DNA of 64,000 nt from an uncultured Pelagibacteraceae bacterium (GTDB lineage Bacteria; Pseudomonadota; Alphaproteobacteria; Pelagibacterales; Pelagibacteraceae), in contig CACCVU010000002.1 of assembly GCA_902549495.1 (NCBI GenBank), positions 1 through 64,000 on the forward strand. The letters run 5' to 3'. Of the stretch, positions 31,411 to 40,498 are shown in pieces. Position numbers and translations under genes: made by a program. Under the pieces are notes generated by a model. The model was not told the DNA's origin. It was given only the letters and a program-made list of their open reading frames with translations, and did not search any database. How positions within the stretch are numbered: the stretch's first letter is position 1; every line of letters starts with the position of its first letter.

Positions 31411-31856
31411 AAAAAATAATTTTATCAATTTTTTTTGTGGGTTTTGTTAGTTCAGCAAATGCAGAAATAATAAAACCAGCCGAAAATTTATCTGCTTATG
31501 ATGTTATTAAAATACAATTAAATGCTTTAAAAAATAATGATGATAAAGATAACGGCATAAAACAAACATGGATATTCGCTCATCCTGATAATAAAAAAAT
31601 GACTGGCCCATATCCTAGATTTAGAATTATGCTCTACGATGTGCATTATAGAATATTGTTAAACCATTTTTCGCATAAGATAGATTTAATTACGAACACT
31701 GAAAATAAATTTGTTTATGGAGTAAAAGTTTTAACCGATGAGAAGCAACAATTTTTTTATGAATGGCATGTAAGTAAAGGTAATGAGGAAAATTGTACAA
31801 ATTGTTGGTTTACTACAGCAGTTTCAATGCCACTTGATCAAGGAAATTCAATTTGA
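31401..31856 (+). CDS. Secreted DUF4864-like protein
   Basis: Signal peptide; DVIKIQLNALKNNDD...GIKQTWIFAHPDNKKMTGPYPRFRIML. Confidence 0.55.
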   Translation: MELKKIILSIFFVGFVSSANAEIIKPAENLSAYDVIKIQLNALKNNDDKDNGIKQTWIFAHPDNKKMTGPYPRFRIMLYDVHYRILLNHFSHKIDLITNTENKFVYGVKVLTDEKQQFFYEWHVSKGNEENCTNCWFTTAVSMPLDQGNSI

Positions 31857-32053
31857 AAAGACCACCTTTTGCTATTCGATACTTAATTATTGGTGCAATA
31901 TTAGTGGTGCCACCAATACTTAGCACTCATTATGGAACAATATATTTAGGTAAGCATAATGGTGTACTTCTTGGCTTTTGCGTTGGAATAGTTTGTGTAT
32001 CTTTTGCGTGCTGGAAACTTTTTATTGATGAGTGGAGGGATGACGAGGACTAA
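31853..32053 (+). CDS. Small membrane protein of unknown function
   Basis: 66 aa, two predicted TM segments, TTG start, 4-nt overlap with the upstream gene. Confidence 0.6.
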   Translation: MKRPPFAIRYLIIGAILVVPPILSTHYGTIYLGKHNGVLLGFCVGIVCVSFACWKLFIDEWRDDED

Positions 32054-33189
32054 TGAAATTCGAAATCTCAAGAGACGGAGCCTTAAAACGGCTTGATGCT
32101 TTTATAAACAGTGAGTTAGTAAATTATAGTTTTAAAAGAAATTTTGATTTAGGGCCAAAAGACAAATCAAATGTATCTTGCTTGTCACCTTACATCTCTC
32201 ACAGATTAATAACTGAATATGAAGTTGCAAAGTCAGTTTTAGCAAAGTTTCCATATCAAAAAGTTGAAAAATATATCCAAGAAATATTTTGGAGAGTTTA
32301 TTGGAAAGGTTGGTTAGAACTTAGACCTCAAGTTTGGACTGACTTTATAGAAGATTTAAAAGGATTAAAGGAAGATGACAATTATAAAAAAGCAATCAAT
32401 GGTGAAACTCAAATTGAATGTTTTAATGATTGGGTGAAAGAGCTTAAAGAAAATAATTATCTACATAATCATACAAGAATGTGGTTTGCTAGTATTTGGA
32501 TATTTACTTTAAATCTACCATGGCAAAAAGGGGCAGAATTCTTTATGAAACATTTATTTGATGGTGATGCGGCTTCAAATACATTGAGCTGGAGATGGGT
32601 TGCTGGACTTCAAACTAAAGGGAAGCACTATGTTGCCCAATCATGGAACATAAGCAAGTTTACTAATAATAAATATAAGAATATTAAATTAAATGAGAAC
32701 GCTTTACCCGTAATAGACAAAAGAGAATATAAATTAAATCCACTTAATTTTATTACAGAAGATAATTCAAATGAAAATTTATTAATATTTGAGAACGAAT
32801 CTAACTTAGAAAATAAAAATTTAAAAAAATATAAAAATATTTACTTAGTTTTATTGAGCAATGATGCTCGAAGAATAAAGTTTGGACAAAAGGTACTAGA
32901 TTATAAATCAGAAATAATTAATGACCAAAAAAAAAGATTTGAAGATTTACAAATCATAGATGAGGTAAAATTTCAAACTCTTGCAGATGAAATTAACTCA
33001 TTTGATGTTGTCCACCCATGTATTGGAGAGAATTTTTCTTTTTTAAATTCTATAAGAAAAAAGCGAAATTTAGAATTAAACTTCGTTTTGAGTGAGGAAG
33101 ATAAATTTTCTTGGCAGTTTTCTAATAAAGGATTTTTTAATTTTAAAAACAATATTCCTAAAATTTTGACTAATTTTAATTTACAGTAA
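32053..33189 (+). CDS. DNA photolyase FAD-binding-domain protein (FAD domain at N-terminus)
   Basis: LSPYISHRLITEYEVAKSV, EIFWRVYWKGWLE, NHTRMWFASIWIFTLNLPWQKGAEFFMKHLFDGDAASNTLSWRWVAGLQT. Confidence 0.88.
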   Translation: MKFEISRDGALKRLDAFINSELVNYSFKRNFDLGPKDKSNVSCLSPYISHRLITEYEVAKSVLAKFPYQKVEKYIQEIFWRVYWKGWLELRPQVWTDFIEDLKGLKEDDNYKKAINGETQIECFNDWVKELKENNYLHNHTRMWFASIWIFTLNLPWQKGAEFFMKHLFDGDAASNTLSWRWVAGLQTKGKHYVAQSWNISKFTNNKYKNIKLNENALPVIDKREYKLNPLNFITEDNSNENLLIFENESNLENKNLKKYKNIYLVLLSNDARRIKFGQKVLDYKSEIINDQKKRFEDLQIIDEVKFQTLADEINSFDVVHPCIGENFSFLNSIRKKRNLELNFVLSEEDKFSWQFSNKGFFNFKNNIPKILTNFNLQ

Positions 33190-33190
33190 T

Positions 33191-33316
33191 TTATTTAGAG
33201 GAACATCTCTTTGAACAATATTTTACTTTGTCCCAATTAAGCCTCCATTTTTTTCTCCAAGTAAAAGGTTTATTACAAACTGGACAAGTTTTTTTGGGCA
33301 AATTAGCTTTTTTCAT
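33191..33316 (-). CDS. DUF2256 protein (not in ORF track)
   Basis: Minus-strand translation [41 protein letters not shown] matches the DUF2256 pattern. Confidence 0.88.
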   Translation of the reverse strand: MKKANLPKKTCPVCNKPFTWRKKWRLNWDKVKYCSKRCSSK

Positions 33317-33662
33317 TTTTCAGAAGGTGTTTATTTTTTATAAATAGAAAATAAGCTGCAATCTCATAGAAAATATTTAATATGAAAAATAGAGGCTTAA
33401 TTTTAAATATTTTATATAAAAAATTATATTTAGGAATATTTTTCCAAATTATTAAAAAAGACTCTGCTCCATCAATTACTTTACCGTCTTGTATAACATG
33501 CATTCTTCTTAAAAGTTCTTTATATGATTTTGAGGTAATTTTCTGAGCTTCTTCATTATTATTTACATCTATCCATTCTACACTGTCATCACTATGTTTT
33601 TTATAATGATTGATTTCGGCTCTACAAATATTACATGAATTGTTAAAAAAAACTTTAACCAT
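33303..33662 (-). CDS. DCC-type thiol-disulfide oxidoreductase (DUF393)
   Basis: [22 protein letters not shown]. Confidence 0.85.
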   Translation of the reverse strand: MVKVFFNNSCNICRAEINHYKKHSDDSVEWIDVNNNEEAQKITSKSYKELLRRMHVIQDGKVIDGAESFLIIWKNIPKYNFLYKIFKIKPLFFILNIFYEIAAYFLFIKNKHLLKNEKS

Positions 33663-35136
33663 TAGTATTTTCTTTTATAAAATTATTGGCAGCTTTAAAA
33701 ATTCTTGTTTTTCTCTCTTTATTCATTTTTTCAGAAACTCTAACCATCATTGCAAGTCTTGGATTTTTAAGAAAAAATTTTTTATTTTTGTCGATAAATC
33801 TCCAATATAAACCATCCATCACATCGCACCATTCTCCATTTTTAAAATCCATCATTTTTTGAAAATATTTAGATCCACAAATATAAGGTTTTGTAGAAAA
33901 AATACCTCCATCACTAAATAGTCCCATGCCATAAACATTAGGAGACATGACCCAATCAGAGGAGTCTACAAACATTTCCATAAACCATTTATAAACTTGT
34001 TGAGGATGTATCTCACACATATTCATTATATTTGATAGGATCATTAATCTCTCAATATGATGAGTCCAACCATACTTTTGGGCATTTTTAATTGAAAAGT
34101 CTAAAGGCTCAAGACCTGTTGTTCCTTCATACCAAGATTTTTTCATCTTTTTTTTGTGATTAAAAAAATTAGCCTCTTCAAGTTTAAGATCGTAATTCTG
34201 ATAAATACCTCTAATAAATTCTCTCCAGCCGATTATTTGACGAGTAAATCCTTCATAAGAGTTTATTCTAATTTTATTTTCCAATTTTTTTGTTTTTTCT
34301 ATAATTTCACTTGGCGTAATTAAACCAATATTTATAAAAGGGCTTATAGCGCTATGAAATAAAATATTTGAATTATGGCTTACCGCATCTTCATAATCCC
34401 CAAACAATTCGAACCTATTTATTAAAAAATTATCAAACCATTTATTCACATCTTTCCTAGTTGTAGGAAACCAAAAATTTTCCACATTTCCAGGATGATT
34501 ATTAAATTCTTTTGTAACTATTTTTTTTAGATTAGCAGTATGAGTACTATCTACAAATTTTGGTATAGATGGAACTTTAAATCCTTTTGGTAATTTTTTT
34601 CTATTTTCTTCATCAAAACTCCACTTCTTGCCTTTAGGTTCACCATTTTTATCTACGAGAATATTTAGTTTTCTTCTTACAATTTTGTAGAAATTTCCCA
34701 TTAAAGGTTTTTTGGTTCCTGATAAATATTTTTTAAATTCTTCTCTTTTTACAAGAAACATAGGAGTGTCAACAATTTTAAAATTTATTTTATTTTTTCT
34801 TAAAAGAGAAATAATTCTTTTTTCAAAAAATTTATCCTCAATTTCAAAAAAAGTAACCTCTTTAATCTTTTTTTCTTTAATGGTTTTTTCTAGTTTTTTT
34901 TCGTAGGATAATTTAAAATCTTTATTTACATCTTTATAAATTACATTAAAGTTTTTTGATTTTAGTTCATCTTTGAAAGATCTCATTGAAGACAAAAAAA
35001 GAAGAATTTTCAATTTATGATGTTTTTCAAAGGTGCATAGACCATAGTCTTCTGCCATAAAAAAAGTATGGTCTTTATAATCAGAGAGATATTTTGGGTT
35101 AAAAAGTTGATTTCCTAAAATTATAAAAAGCTTCAT
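33655..35136 (-). CDS. Cryptochrome/photolyase family protein (deoxyribodipyrimidine photolyase-related, PhrB-like)
   Basis: LFIILGNQLFNPKYLSDYKDHTFFMAEDY, YEGFTRQIIGWREFIRGIY, HHIERLMILSNIMNMCEIHPQQVYKWFMEMFVDSSDWVMSPNVYGMGLFSDGG. Start set at the second Met of MLPMKLF (ORF track starts at 35145). Confidence 0.9.
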   Translation of the reverse strand: MKLFIILGNQLFNPKYLSDYKDHTFFMAEDYGLCTFEKHHKLKILLFLSSMRSFKDELKSKNFNVIYKDVNKDFKLSYEKKLEKTIKEKKIKEVTFFEIEDKFFEKRIISLLRKNKINFKIVDTPMFLVKREEFKKYLSGTKKPLMGNFYKIVRRKLNILVDKNGEPKGKKWSFDEENRKKLPKGFKVPSIPKFVDSTHTANLKKIVTKEFNNHPGNVENFWFPTTRKDVNKWFDNFLINRFELFGDYEDAVSHNSNILFHSAISPFINIGLITPSEIIEKTKKLENKIRINSYEGFTRQIIGWREFIRGIYQNYDLKLEEANFFNHKKKMKKSWYEGTTGLEPLDFSIKNAQKYGWTHHIERLMILSNIMNMCEIHPQQVYKWFMEMFVDSSDWVMSPNVYGMGLFSDGGIFSTKPYICGSKYFQKMMDFKNGEWCDVMDGLYWRFIDKNKKFFLKNPRLAMMVRVSEKMNKERKTRIFKAANNFIKENTNG

Positions 35137-35220
35137 AGGTAACAAAATACATATTTTATTCAGATATTACACGCGTCATTATTTGCATGTAAATAACCTT
35201 TAATAATGTTATTTTTAATT

Positions 35221-35931
35221 ATGAAAAAAGTAATTTTAGGAGCAACTGGATCAATTGGTTCTTCTTTAGCAAAAAAATTAGTTGACAGCGGTGAACAGGT
35301 GCACTTGGTTGGAAGAGATGAGAATAGTTTATCGGAGTTAGCAAAAAATTTAAACTCTACATTTACAGTTTGCGATGTCTTAGAGGAAAACTTTTCTGAA
35401 AAAATACTAAATGATTTAAAAGATGAACCTATTAACGGCTTAGCTTTTTGTGTGGGATCAATTGATTTAAAACCATTAAAGTTAACAAAAAAAAGTGACT
35501 TTATGCAATCATTCAATTTAAATCTAATTTCTGCAACTGAAGTAATTAAAACTTTAGCAGATAACTTAAAAAAAAATAAAGGTTCAGTTGTTTTATTTTC
35601 AACAGTAGCAGTGAAACAAGGCTTTCCGAACCATGCAATAGTTTCATCAGCAAAAGGTGCCATAGAGGGTTTGACTCTAGCTTTAGCAGCTGAGTTCGCT
35701 CCAAATGTGAGGGTTAATTGTATAGCACCTAGTTTAACAAACTCTAAAATTTCAAATTTTTTACTTAAAAATGAAAAAGTTGCCGAGGGTATTGCAAAAA
35801 TGCACCCAATGAAAAGAATAGGTGAGGGTGGAGACTCAGCTTCTGTTGCAAAGTTTCTCTTAACAGATGAAAGTTCTTGGATAACTGGCCAAATATTAGG
35901 TGTTGACGGAGGAAGATCATCTGTCGCATGA
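35221..35931 (+). CDS. Short-chain dehydrogenase/reductase
   Basis: MKKVILGATGSIGSSLAKKLVDSGEQVHLVGRDE...ITGQILGVDGGRSSV. Confidence 0.9.
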   Translation: MKKVILGATGSIGSSLAKKLVDSGEQVHLVGRDENSLSELAKNLNSTFTVCDVLEENFSEKILNDLKDEPINGLAFCVGSIDLKPLKLTKKSDFMQSFNLNLISATEVIKTLADNLKKNKGSVVLFSTVAVKQGFPNHAIVSSAKGAIEGLTLALAAEFAPNVRVNCIAPSLTNSKISNFLLKNEKVAEGIAKMHPMKRIGEGGDSASVAKFLLTDESSWITGQILGVDGGRSSVA

Positions 35932-35957
35932 CAATCTTCAAAAAAAACAACTAAATA

Positions 35958-36455
35958 ATGTTTATGAAAAATTTATTAGTAATAGCTTTTACTCTTTTGT
36001 TAAGCTCAAGTTTAATGGCTGCGGGAAGTGATAGTAGTAGTGGATCATCTTCTGATAAAGAATCTTTATACGAGGATGCAGTAAAATTAGTTAAAAGAGC
36101 TGGAAAATTAGAAAAAAAAGATAAGACTGACAAAGCTAAAAAATTGTACTCACAAGCTTTTAATAAATTAGAAAAAGCATATAAATCAGACAAAAAAAAT
36201 CCTGATATTCTTAACTACATGGGTTTCACAACAAGAAAAACTGGAAACTTTGAAAAAGCCGAAAAGTTTTATTTAGAAGGGTTAAGTTTAAAACCAAATC
36301 ACAATGGTATTAATGAATATTTAGGTGAACTTTATGTGCAAACTAATAGAATAGATAAAGCTAACGAGAGATTAGAAGTTCTAAAGAGTTGTAATTGTAA
36401 AGAATATGGTGAACTTGAGTTAATTATTAAAACTAAAGGCTCAAAAGTTTACTAA
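35958..36455 (+). CDS. Secreted tetratricopeptide-repeat protein
   Basis: Signal peptide; NYMGFTTRKTGNFEKAEKFYLEGLSLKPNHNGINEYLGELYVQTNRIDKANE. Confidence 0.82.
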   Translation: MFMKNLLVIAFTLLLSSSLMAAGSDSSSGSSSDKESLYEDAVKLVKRAGKLEKKDKTDKAKKLYSQAFNKLEKAYKSDKKNPDILNYMGFTTRKTGNFEKAEKFYLEGLSLKPNHNGINEYLGELYVQTNRIDKANERLEVLKSCNCKEYGELELIIKTKGSKVY

Positions 36456-36829
36456 GATAAATCTACTGCAAACTTTTTTAATTTTTCAATTGGTATAAGT
36501 TCTAAGGTCTTAATATTTGTCTTTTTCAAATAAACTGAGCAGGCTGCATTCTCTTCGATAGCTCTAGCGTACCAAGTCGCACACACACACCAGCAGTCAC
36601 CCTCTTTCAAACCTGGAAATCCAAATTCAGGATGAGGCGTAATTAAATCATTACCTACTTTCTTTGACCAAATTAAAAATTTATCTGTCACTTTTGCACA
36701 AACTGTGTGAACCCCTCTATCATTTTTATCTGTATTACAACATCCATCCCTAAACCAGCCTGTCAATGGATCATTAGAGCAAGGTTCTAAAGGCTCACCG
36801 AAAACATTTTTTTGAATTTCATTACTCAT
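36452..36829 (-). CDS. DUF2237 family protein
   Basis: NVFGEPLEPCSNDPLTGWFRDGCCNTDKNDRGVHTVCAKVT...GDCWCVCATWY. Confidence 0.92.
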   Translation of the reverse strand: MSNEIQKNVFGEPLEPCSNDPLTGWFRDGCCNTDKNDRGVHTVCAKVTDKFLIWSKKVGNDLITPHPEFGFPGLKEGDCWCVCATWYARAIEENAACSVYLKKTNIKTLELIPIEKLKKFAVDLS

Positions 36830-37434
36830 CTAGAAAAAACATTAGCAATTTTTTCATCTATTTCTAGATTAAATGAAAAGGATCTTCTCTCTCCACTTGA
36901 TTTAAATGGATATGCTGTATGCATTAAATAATGTGGAAAAAGAATTACATCACCTTCTTTGGGTTGATGATTATAAATGCTATCACTTAAGAACATCTTG
37001 TTTCCATTTATAAAATCTATTGTGCCATCAATATTTGTTTTTTTATGGCCCTTTGGAACAAATTTTGGAATTTTTAAGTAACCCACACCAGATATATGTC
37101 CATCATGGTAATGTATTGGGTTATATTCATTATTAAATTGTCTCACTATCCAAAAATTTTTAATTGAAATTTTCTTTACATTTTTTCCAATAGTTTTAAA
37201 GACATATTTTTTTACTTCATTAGAAATTACTTTTTCCAAATTTTTTTTTACAAAAGATTTCGGTAATTGAAATTCTTGTTTTACCTGCCCGACTAATTTT
37301 TTTGAATAATCCAGTTTTTTTAATAAACTCTTTTTATTTAAAATTTGGTCAACCTCATTATTAATTTTTTTTATTAATTTATTTGAAAATTTTAATTTAG
37401 CTATTTTTGGACCAAAAGGGCTTATTACTTTCAT
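36826..37434 (-). CDS. Putative 2OG-Fe(II) oxygenase (TIGR02466/prolyl-4-hydroxylase-like)
   Basis: NPIHYHDGHISGVGYLKIP...GDVILFPHYLMHTAYPFKSSGERRSFSFNLEID: HxD...H and Arg ligand layout. Confidence 0.75.
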   Translation of the reverse strand: MKVISPFGPKIAKLKFSNKLIKKINNEVDQILNKKSLLKKLDYSKKLVGQVKQEFQLPKSFVKKNLEKVISNEVKKYVFKTIGKNVKKISIKNFWIVRQFNNEYNPIHYHDGHISGVGYLKIPKFVPKGHKKTNIDGTIDFINGNKMFLSDSIYNHQPKEGDVILFPHYLMHTAYPFKSSGERRSFSFNLEIDEKIANVFSR

Positions 37435-37436
37435 AA

Positions 37437-37946
37437 TTATAGCTTAGTTGGATTAGGTTGACCTTTATAAACTTTTTCAGGATCAAATTTTTTCTCTTTT
37501 TCTTTGAATTCTAATTTAATTTCTTCAGAATTTTCAATTTTTCCTAAAGGTATTGATCTGTAAAAGCATGACTTATATCCTACATGGCAACTTGCTCCGT
37601 TTCCAATATCTACTGACATCCACAATGCATCCTGATCATCATCTATTCTTAAATCAATAACTTTTTGCACAAAACCGCTTGTTTTTCCTTTGTGCCAAAT
37701 ATCTTTTCTAGATCTACTCCAATAATGAGCTTCTTTAGTTTCAATTGTTTTTTTTAGAGATTCCTCATTCATGTAACCGTGCATTAATAATTCACCTGAG
37801 CCACTGTCAGAGGTGGTTACTGGAATAAGTCCATCTTTATCAAATTTAGGAGATAGAAATTTTCCTTCTTCTACCTCAAAAACGCTTTCTCTCTTTTTGA
37901 ACATGAGGGTAAAATAATGAAAAAAAGACAAAATAGCAATTTGCAT
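37437..37946 (-). CDS. hisI: Phosphoribosyl-AMP cyclohydrolase
   Basis: LLMHGYMNEESLKKTIETKEAHYWSRSRKDIWHKGKTSGFVQKV. ORF-track start probably extended; MFKKRESVF is likelier. Confidence 0.93.
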   Translation of the reverse strand: MQIAILSFFHYFTLMFKKRESVFEVEEGKFLSPKFDKDGLIPVTTSDSGSGELLMHGYMNEESLKKTIETKEAHYWSRSRKDIWHKGKTSGFVQKVIDLRIDDDQDALWMSVDIGNGASCHVGYKSCFYRSIPLGKIENSEEIKLEFKEKEKKFDPEKVYKGQPNPTKL

Positions 37947-37978
37947 TAATCAAATATGTCCTATAAAACCTTTAAACA

Positions 37979-38587
37979 ATGAAGTTAGTTAAAGACGCAG
38001 ATAAAACATCCTCAAAAAAGCCTGAAGTTTCCGATAAACAGGCCGAAGAGGCGTTTAAAACTATTCTTAAATGGATAGGAGAAGATCCAAACAGAGAAGG
38101 TCTTGTTGAGACACCAAAAAGAGTAATTAAAGCATTTAAGGAATATTTTAAAGGTTATCATCAAGATGCTGAAGCTGATTTATCCAAAACGTTTGGAGAC
38201 GTGGAGGGATATGACGATATGGTAGTGGAAAAAAACATCACACTTGAAAGTCATTGTGAGCACCACATGGCGCCTATAATTGGAGTAGCGCATGTAGCTT
38301 ATATTCCTAACAAAAAGGTTGTGGGTTTAAGTAAATTAGCGAGAACGGTAGAAATATTTTCCAAAAGACTTCAAACTCAAGAAAGACTTACAATGCAGAT
38401 CGCTAAAACTTTAATGAATTCATTAGACGCGAAAGGAGTAGCAGTTACCATTGACGCTGCTCATCAATGTATGACCATGAGAGGCGTCAAAAAGGAGAGA
38501 GCTACAACAGTTACTAACTATTTTTTAGGTTCTTTCAGAGAAGACTTAAGTATTCAAAATAGATATTTAAGATATATTAAAAAATAA
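37979..38587 (+). CDS. folE: GTP cyclohydrolase I
   Basis: EDPNREGLVETPKRVIKAFKEYFKGY, SHCEHHMAPIIGVAHVAYIPNKKVVGLSKLAR. Confidence 0.95.
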   Translation: MKLVKDADKTSSKKPEVSDKQAEEAFKTILKWIGEDPNREGLVETPKRVIKAFKEYFKGYHQDAEADLSKTFGDVEGYDDMVVEKNITLESHCEHHMAPIIGVAHVAYIPNKKVVGLSKLARTVEIFSKRLQTQERLTMQIAKTLMNSLDAKGVAVTIDAAHQCMTMRGVKKERATTVTNYFLGSFREDLSIQNRYLRYIKK

Positions 38588-39589
38588 ATGTCTCAAAAAT
38601 TTAAAGCTGTAGTAATAGATAATCAAAACGAAAAATTTACAAGAGAAATTAAAGAAATCGACACAAGTCATCTTAAAGATGGAAATGTTTTAGTCAAAAT
38701 AGATTATTCAAGTCTTAATTATAAAGATGCATTAATTTTAAATAATGGAGGTAAAATTGTTAGAAAATTTCCCTTCGTTCCAGGTATAGATTTTTCAGGT
38801 ACTGTAGTTGAAAGTGAAGATAATAAATTTAAAAAAGACGATAAAGTAATTTTAACTGGCTTTAGGGTAGGTGAGGCTTTCTTTGGTGGTTTTGCTCAGT
38901 ACGCTAAAGTTGACGCTAACTTTTTAATCAAAATACCTAAAGACTTGGATACTCATAAGTCTATGATGCTCGGCACGGCAGGTTTTACAGCTCTTTTGTG
39001 CTCTTTTGCAGTCAAAGCTAAAGAAGAATTGTTGTTAGGTGAAAAAGTAAAAGATGTTTTGGTTACTGGCGCTACAGGGGGTGTTGGAAGTATTGCCGTA
39101 ATGATCTTATCTAAAATGGGATATGATGTTCACGCTGTAACTGGAAAAAAAGATAAAAATGATTATCTAAAAGGTCTAGGTGCGAAAAATATTATAGACA
39201 GAAAAGAATTTGAGGGAGAAAGTAAACTTCTAGAAAAAGGAGTTTGGGACGGAGTTGTTGACACTGTAGGAGGTGCTGCCTTAACAAAAATATTTGCACA
39301 AACAAAACCCGGCGGAATAGTTGCTGCGTGTGGAAATGCAGGGGGAATAAAAATCAACACAAATGTGATGCCTTTTATTATAAGAGGAGTAAAACTATGG
39401 GGCATCGATTCGTCTGGTTCCTCAATAAAAAGAAGAGAGTTTGTCTGGGGCGAAGCAGCGAAATTGATTGATTTTTCAAAAGTTCAATCGTTTACTAAAG
39501 AGCTCTCGTTTTCTGAACTTTTAGATACTTATCCTATGCTTTTAAAAGGTGAGTTTTCTGGAAGAGCTATAGTAAATCCAAATAAATAA
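38588..39589 (+). CDS. acuI: Acrylyl-CoA reductase AcuI/YhdH-type quinone oxidoreductase
   Basis: VDYSSLNYKDALILNNGGKIVRKFPFVPGIDFSGTV; VTGATGGVGSIAVMILSKMGYDVHAVTGK. Confidence 0.8.
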   Translation: MSQKFKAVVIDNQNEKFTREIKEIDTSHLKDGNVLVKIDYSSLNYKDALILNNGGKIVRKFPFVPGIDFSGTVVESEDNKFKKDDKVILTGFRVGEAFFGGFAQYAKVDANFLIKIPKDLDTHKSMMLGTAGFTALLCSFAVKAKEELLLGEKVKDVLVTGATGGVGSIAVMILSKMGYDVHAVTGKKDKNDYLKGLGAKNIIDRKEFEGESKLLEKGVWDGVVDTVGGAALTKIFAQTKPGGIVAACGNAGGIKINTNVMPFIIRGVKLWGIDSSGSSIKRREFVWGEAAKLIDFSKVQSFTKELSFSELLDTYPMLLKGEFSGRAIVNPNK

Positions 39590-39607
39590 ACTATAATCAT
39601 TTAAATA

Positions 39608-40498
39608 ATGGATTGGGATAAATTAAAAATTTTTCATACTGTTGCTGAGGCATCGAGTTTCACTAAAGCATCTACAATCTTAAACTTAAGCCAATCAGCA
39701 ATTAGCCGCCAAATTCAAGGCTTAGAGACCGATTTAAAGGTCCAATTATTCGAGCGTCATGCTAGAGGTTTAGTGCTTACTGAAAATGGTGAGTATCTTT
39801 TTAAATCAGCCCACGAGGTTATCTCCAAATTGAAAGATGTTGAGTCAAACTTAAGCGGTCACAAAGATAAACTAAACGGAAAACTTATTGTAACTACCGT
39901 TGTAAGTTTTGGAACTACTTGGCTTACACCTAGAATAAAAGAATTCATGGATCTTCATCCAGGTATAGAAATTGAATTAATTTTCGACGATAGAGAGCTA
40001 GATTTAGCAACTCGTGAAGCAGATGTAGCCATCAGAATGAGACGACCAAAACAATTAAATTTAATACAGAAAAAATTCGTAGACTTCAATTATCACATAT
40101 ATGGTTCAAACGAATATTTAGAAAAAAACGGTTATCCAAAAACGCTTAAAGATTTAGATAAACACAAATTTATTACTTATGGTAAAGGAGCTCCTTCTCC
40201 TGTTTATAATCCTGATTGGGTATTGAAGGTTGGTTCAAAAGATGGAAAGAAAAGAAGATCTTTGATGAAAGTAAATAGCGTTTACGGCTTGTTATTAGCT
40301 GTTCAAAGCGGCGTTGGTTTGGCTGCGCTTCCAGATTACATAGCTCATAACATTAGTGGTATCTCCAAAGTTTTACCAAACGAACCTGGCAAGCCGACCG
40401 AAACACATTTTGTTTATCCATCTTCTCTAAAAAATAATGCAAGACTTATGGCTTTTAGAAACTTTCTTTTTAGCAAGGTAAACGAGTGGAAATTTTAA
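39608..40498 (+). CDS. LysR family transcriptional regulator
   Basis: MDWDKLKIFHTVAEASSFTKASTILNLSQSAISRQIQGLE. Confidence 0.93.
   Translation: MDWDKLKIFHTVAEASSFTKASTILNLSQSAISRQIQGLETDLKVQLFERHARGLVLTENGEYLFKSAHEVISKLKDVESNLSGHKDKLNGKLIVTTVVSFGTTWLTPRIKEFMDLHPGIEIELIFDDRELDLATREADVAIRMRRPKQLNLIQKKFVDFNYHIYGSNEYLEKNGYPKTLKDLDKHKFITYGKGAPSPVYNPDWVLKVGSKDGKKRRSLMKVNSVYGLLLAVQSGVGLAALPDYIAHNISGISKVLPNEPGKPTETHFVYPSSLKNNARLMAFRNFLFSKVNEWKF

Noticed and set aside
35160-35663. 167-aa minus-strand ORF opposite the SDR gene
   Set aside because: Antisense to a clear SDR; Ser/Phe-rich shadow translation with no recognisable motif.
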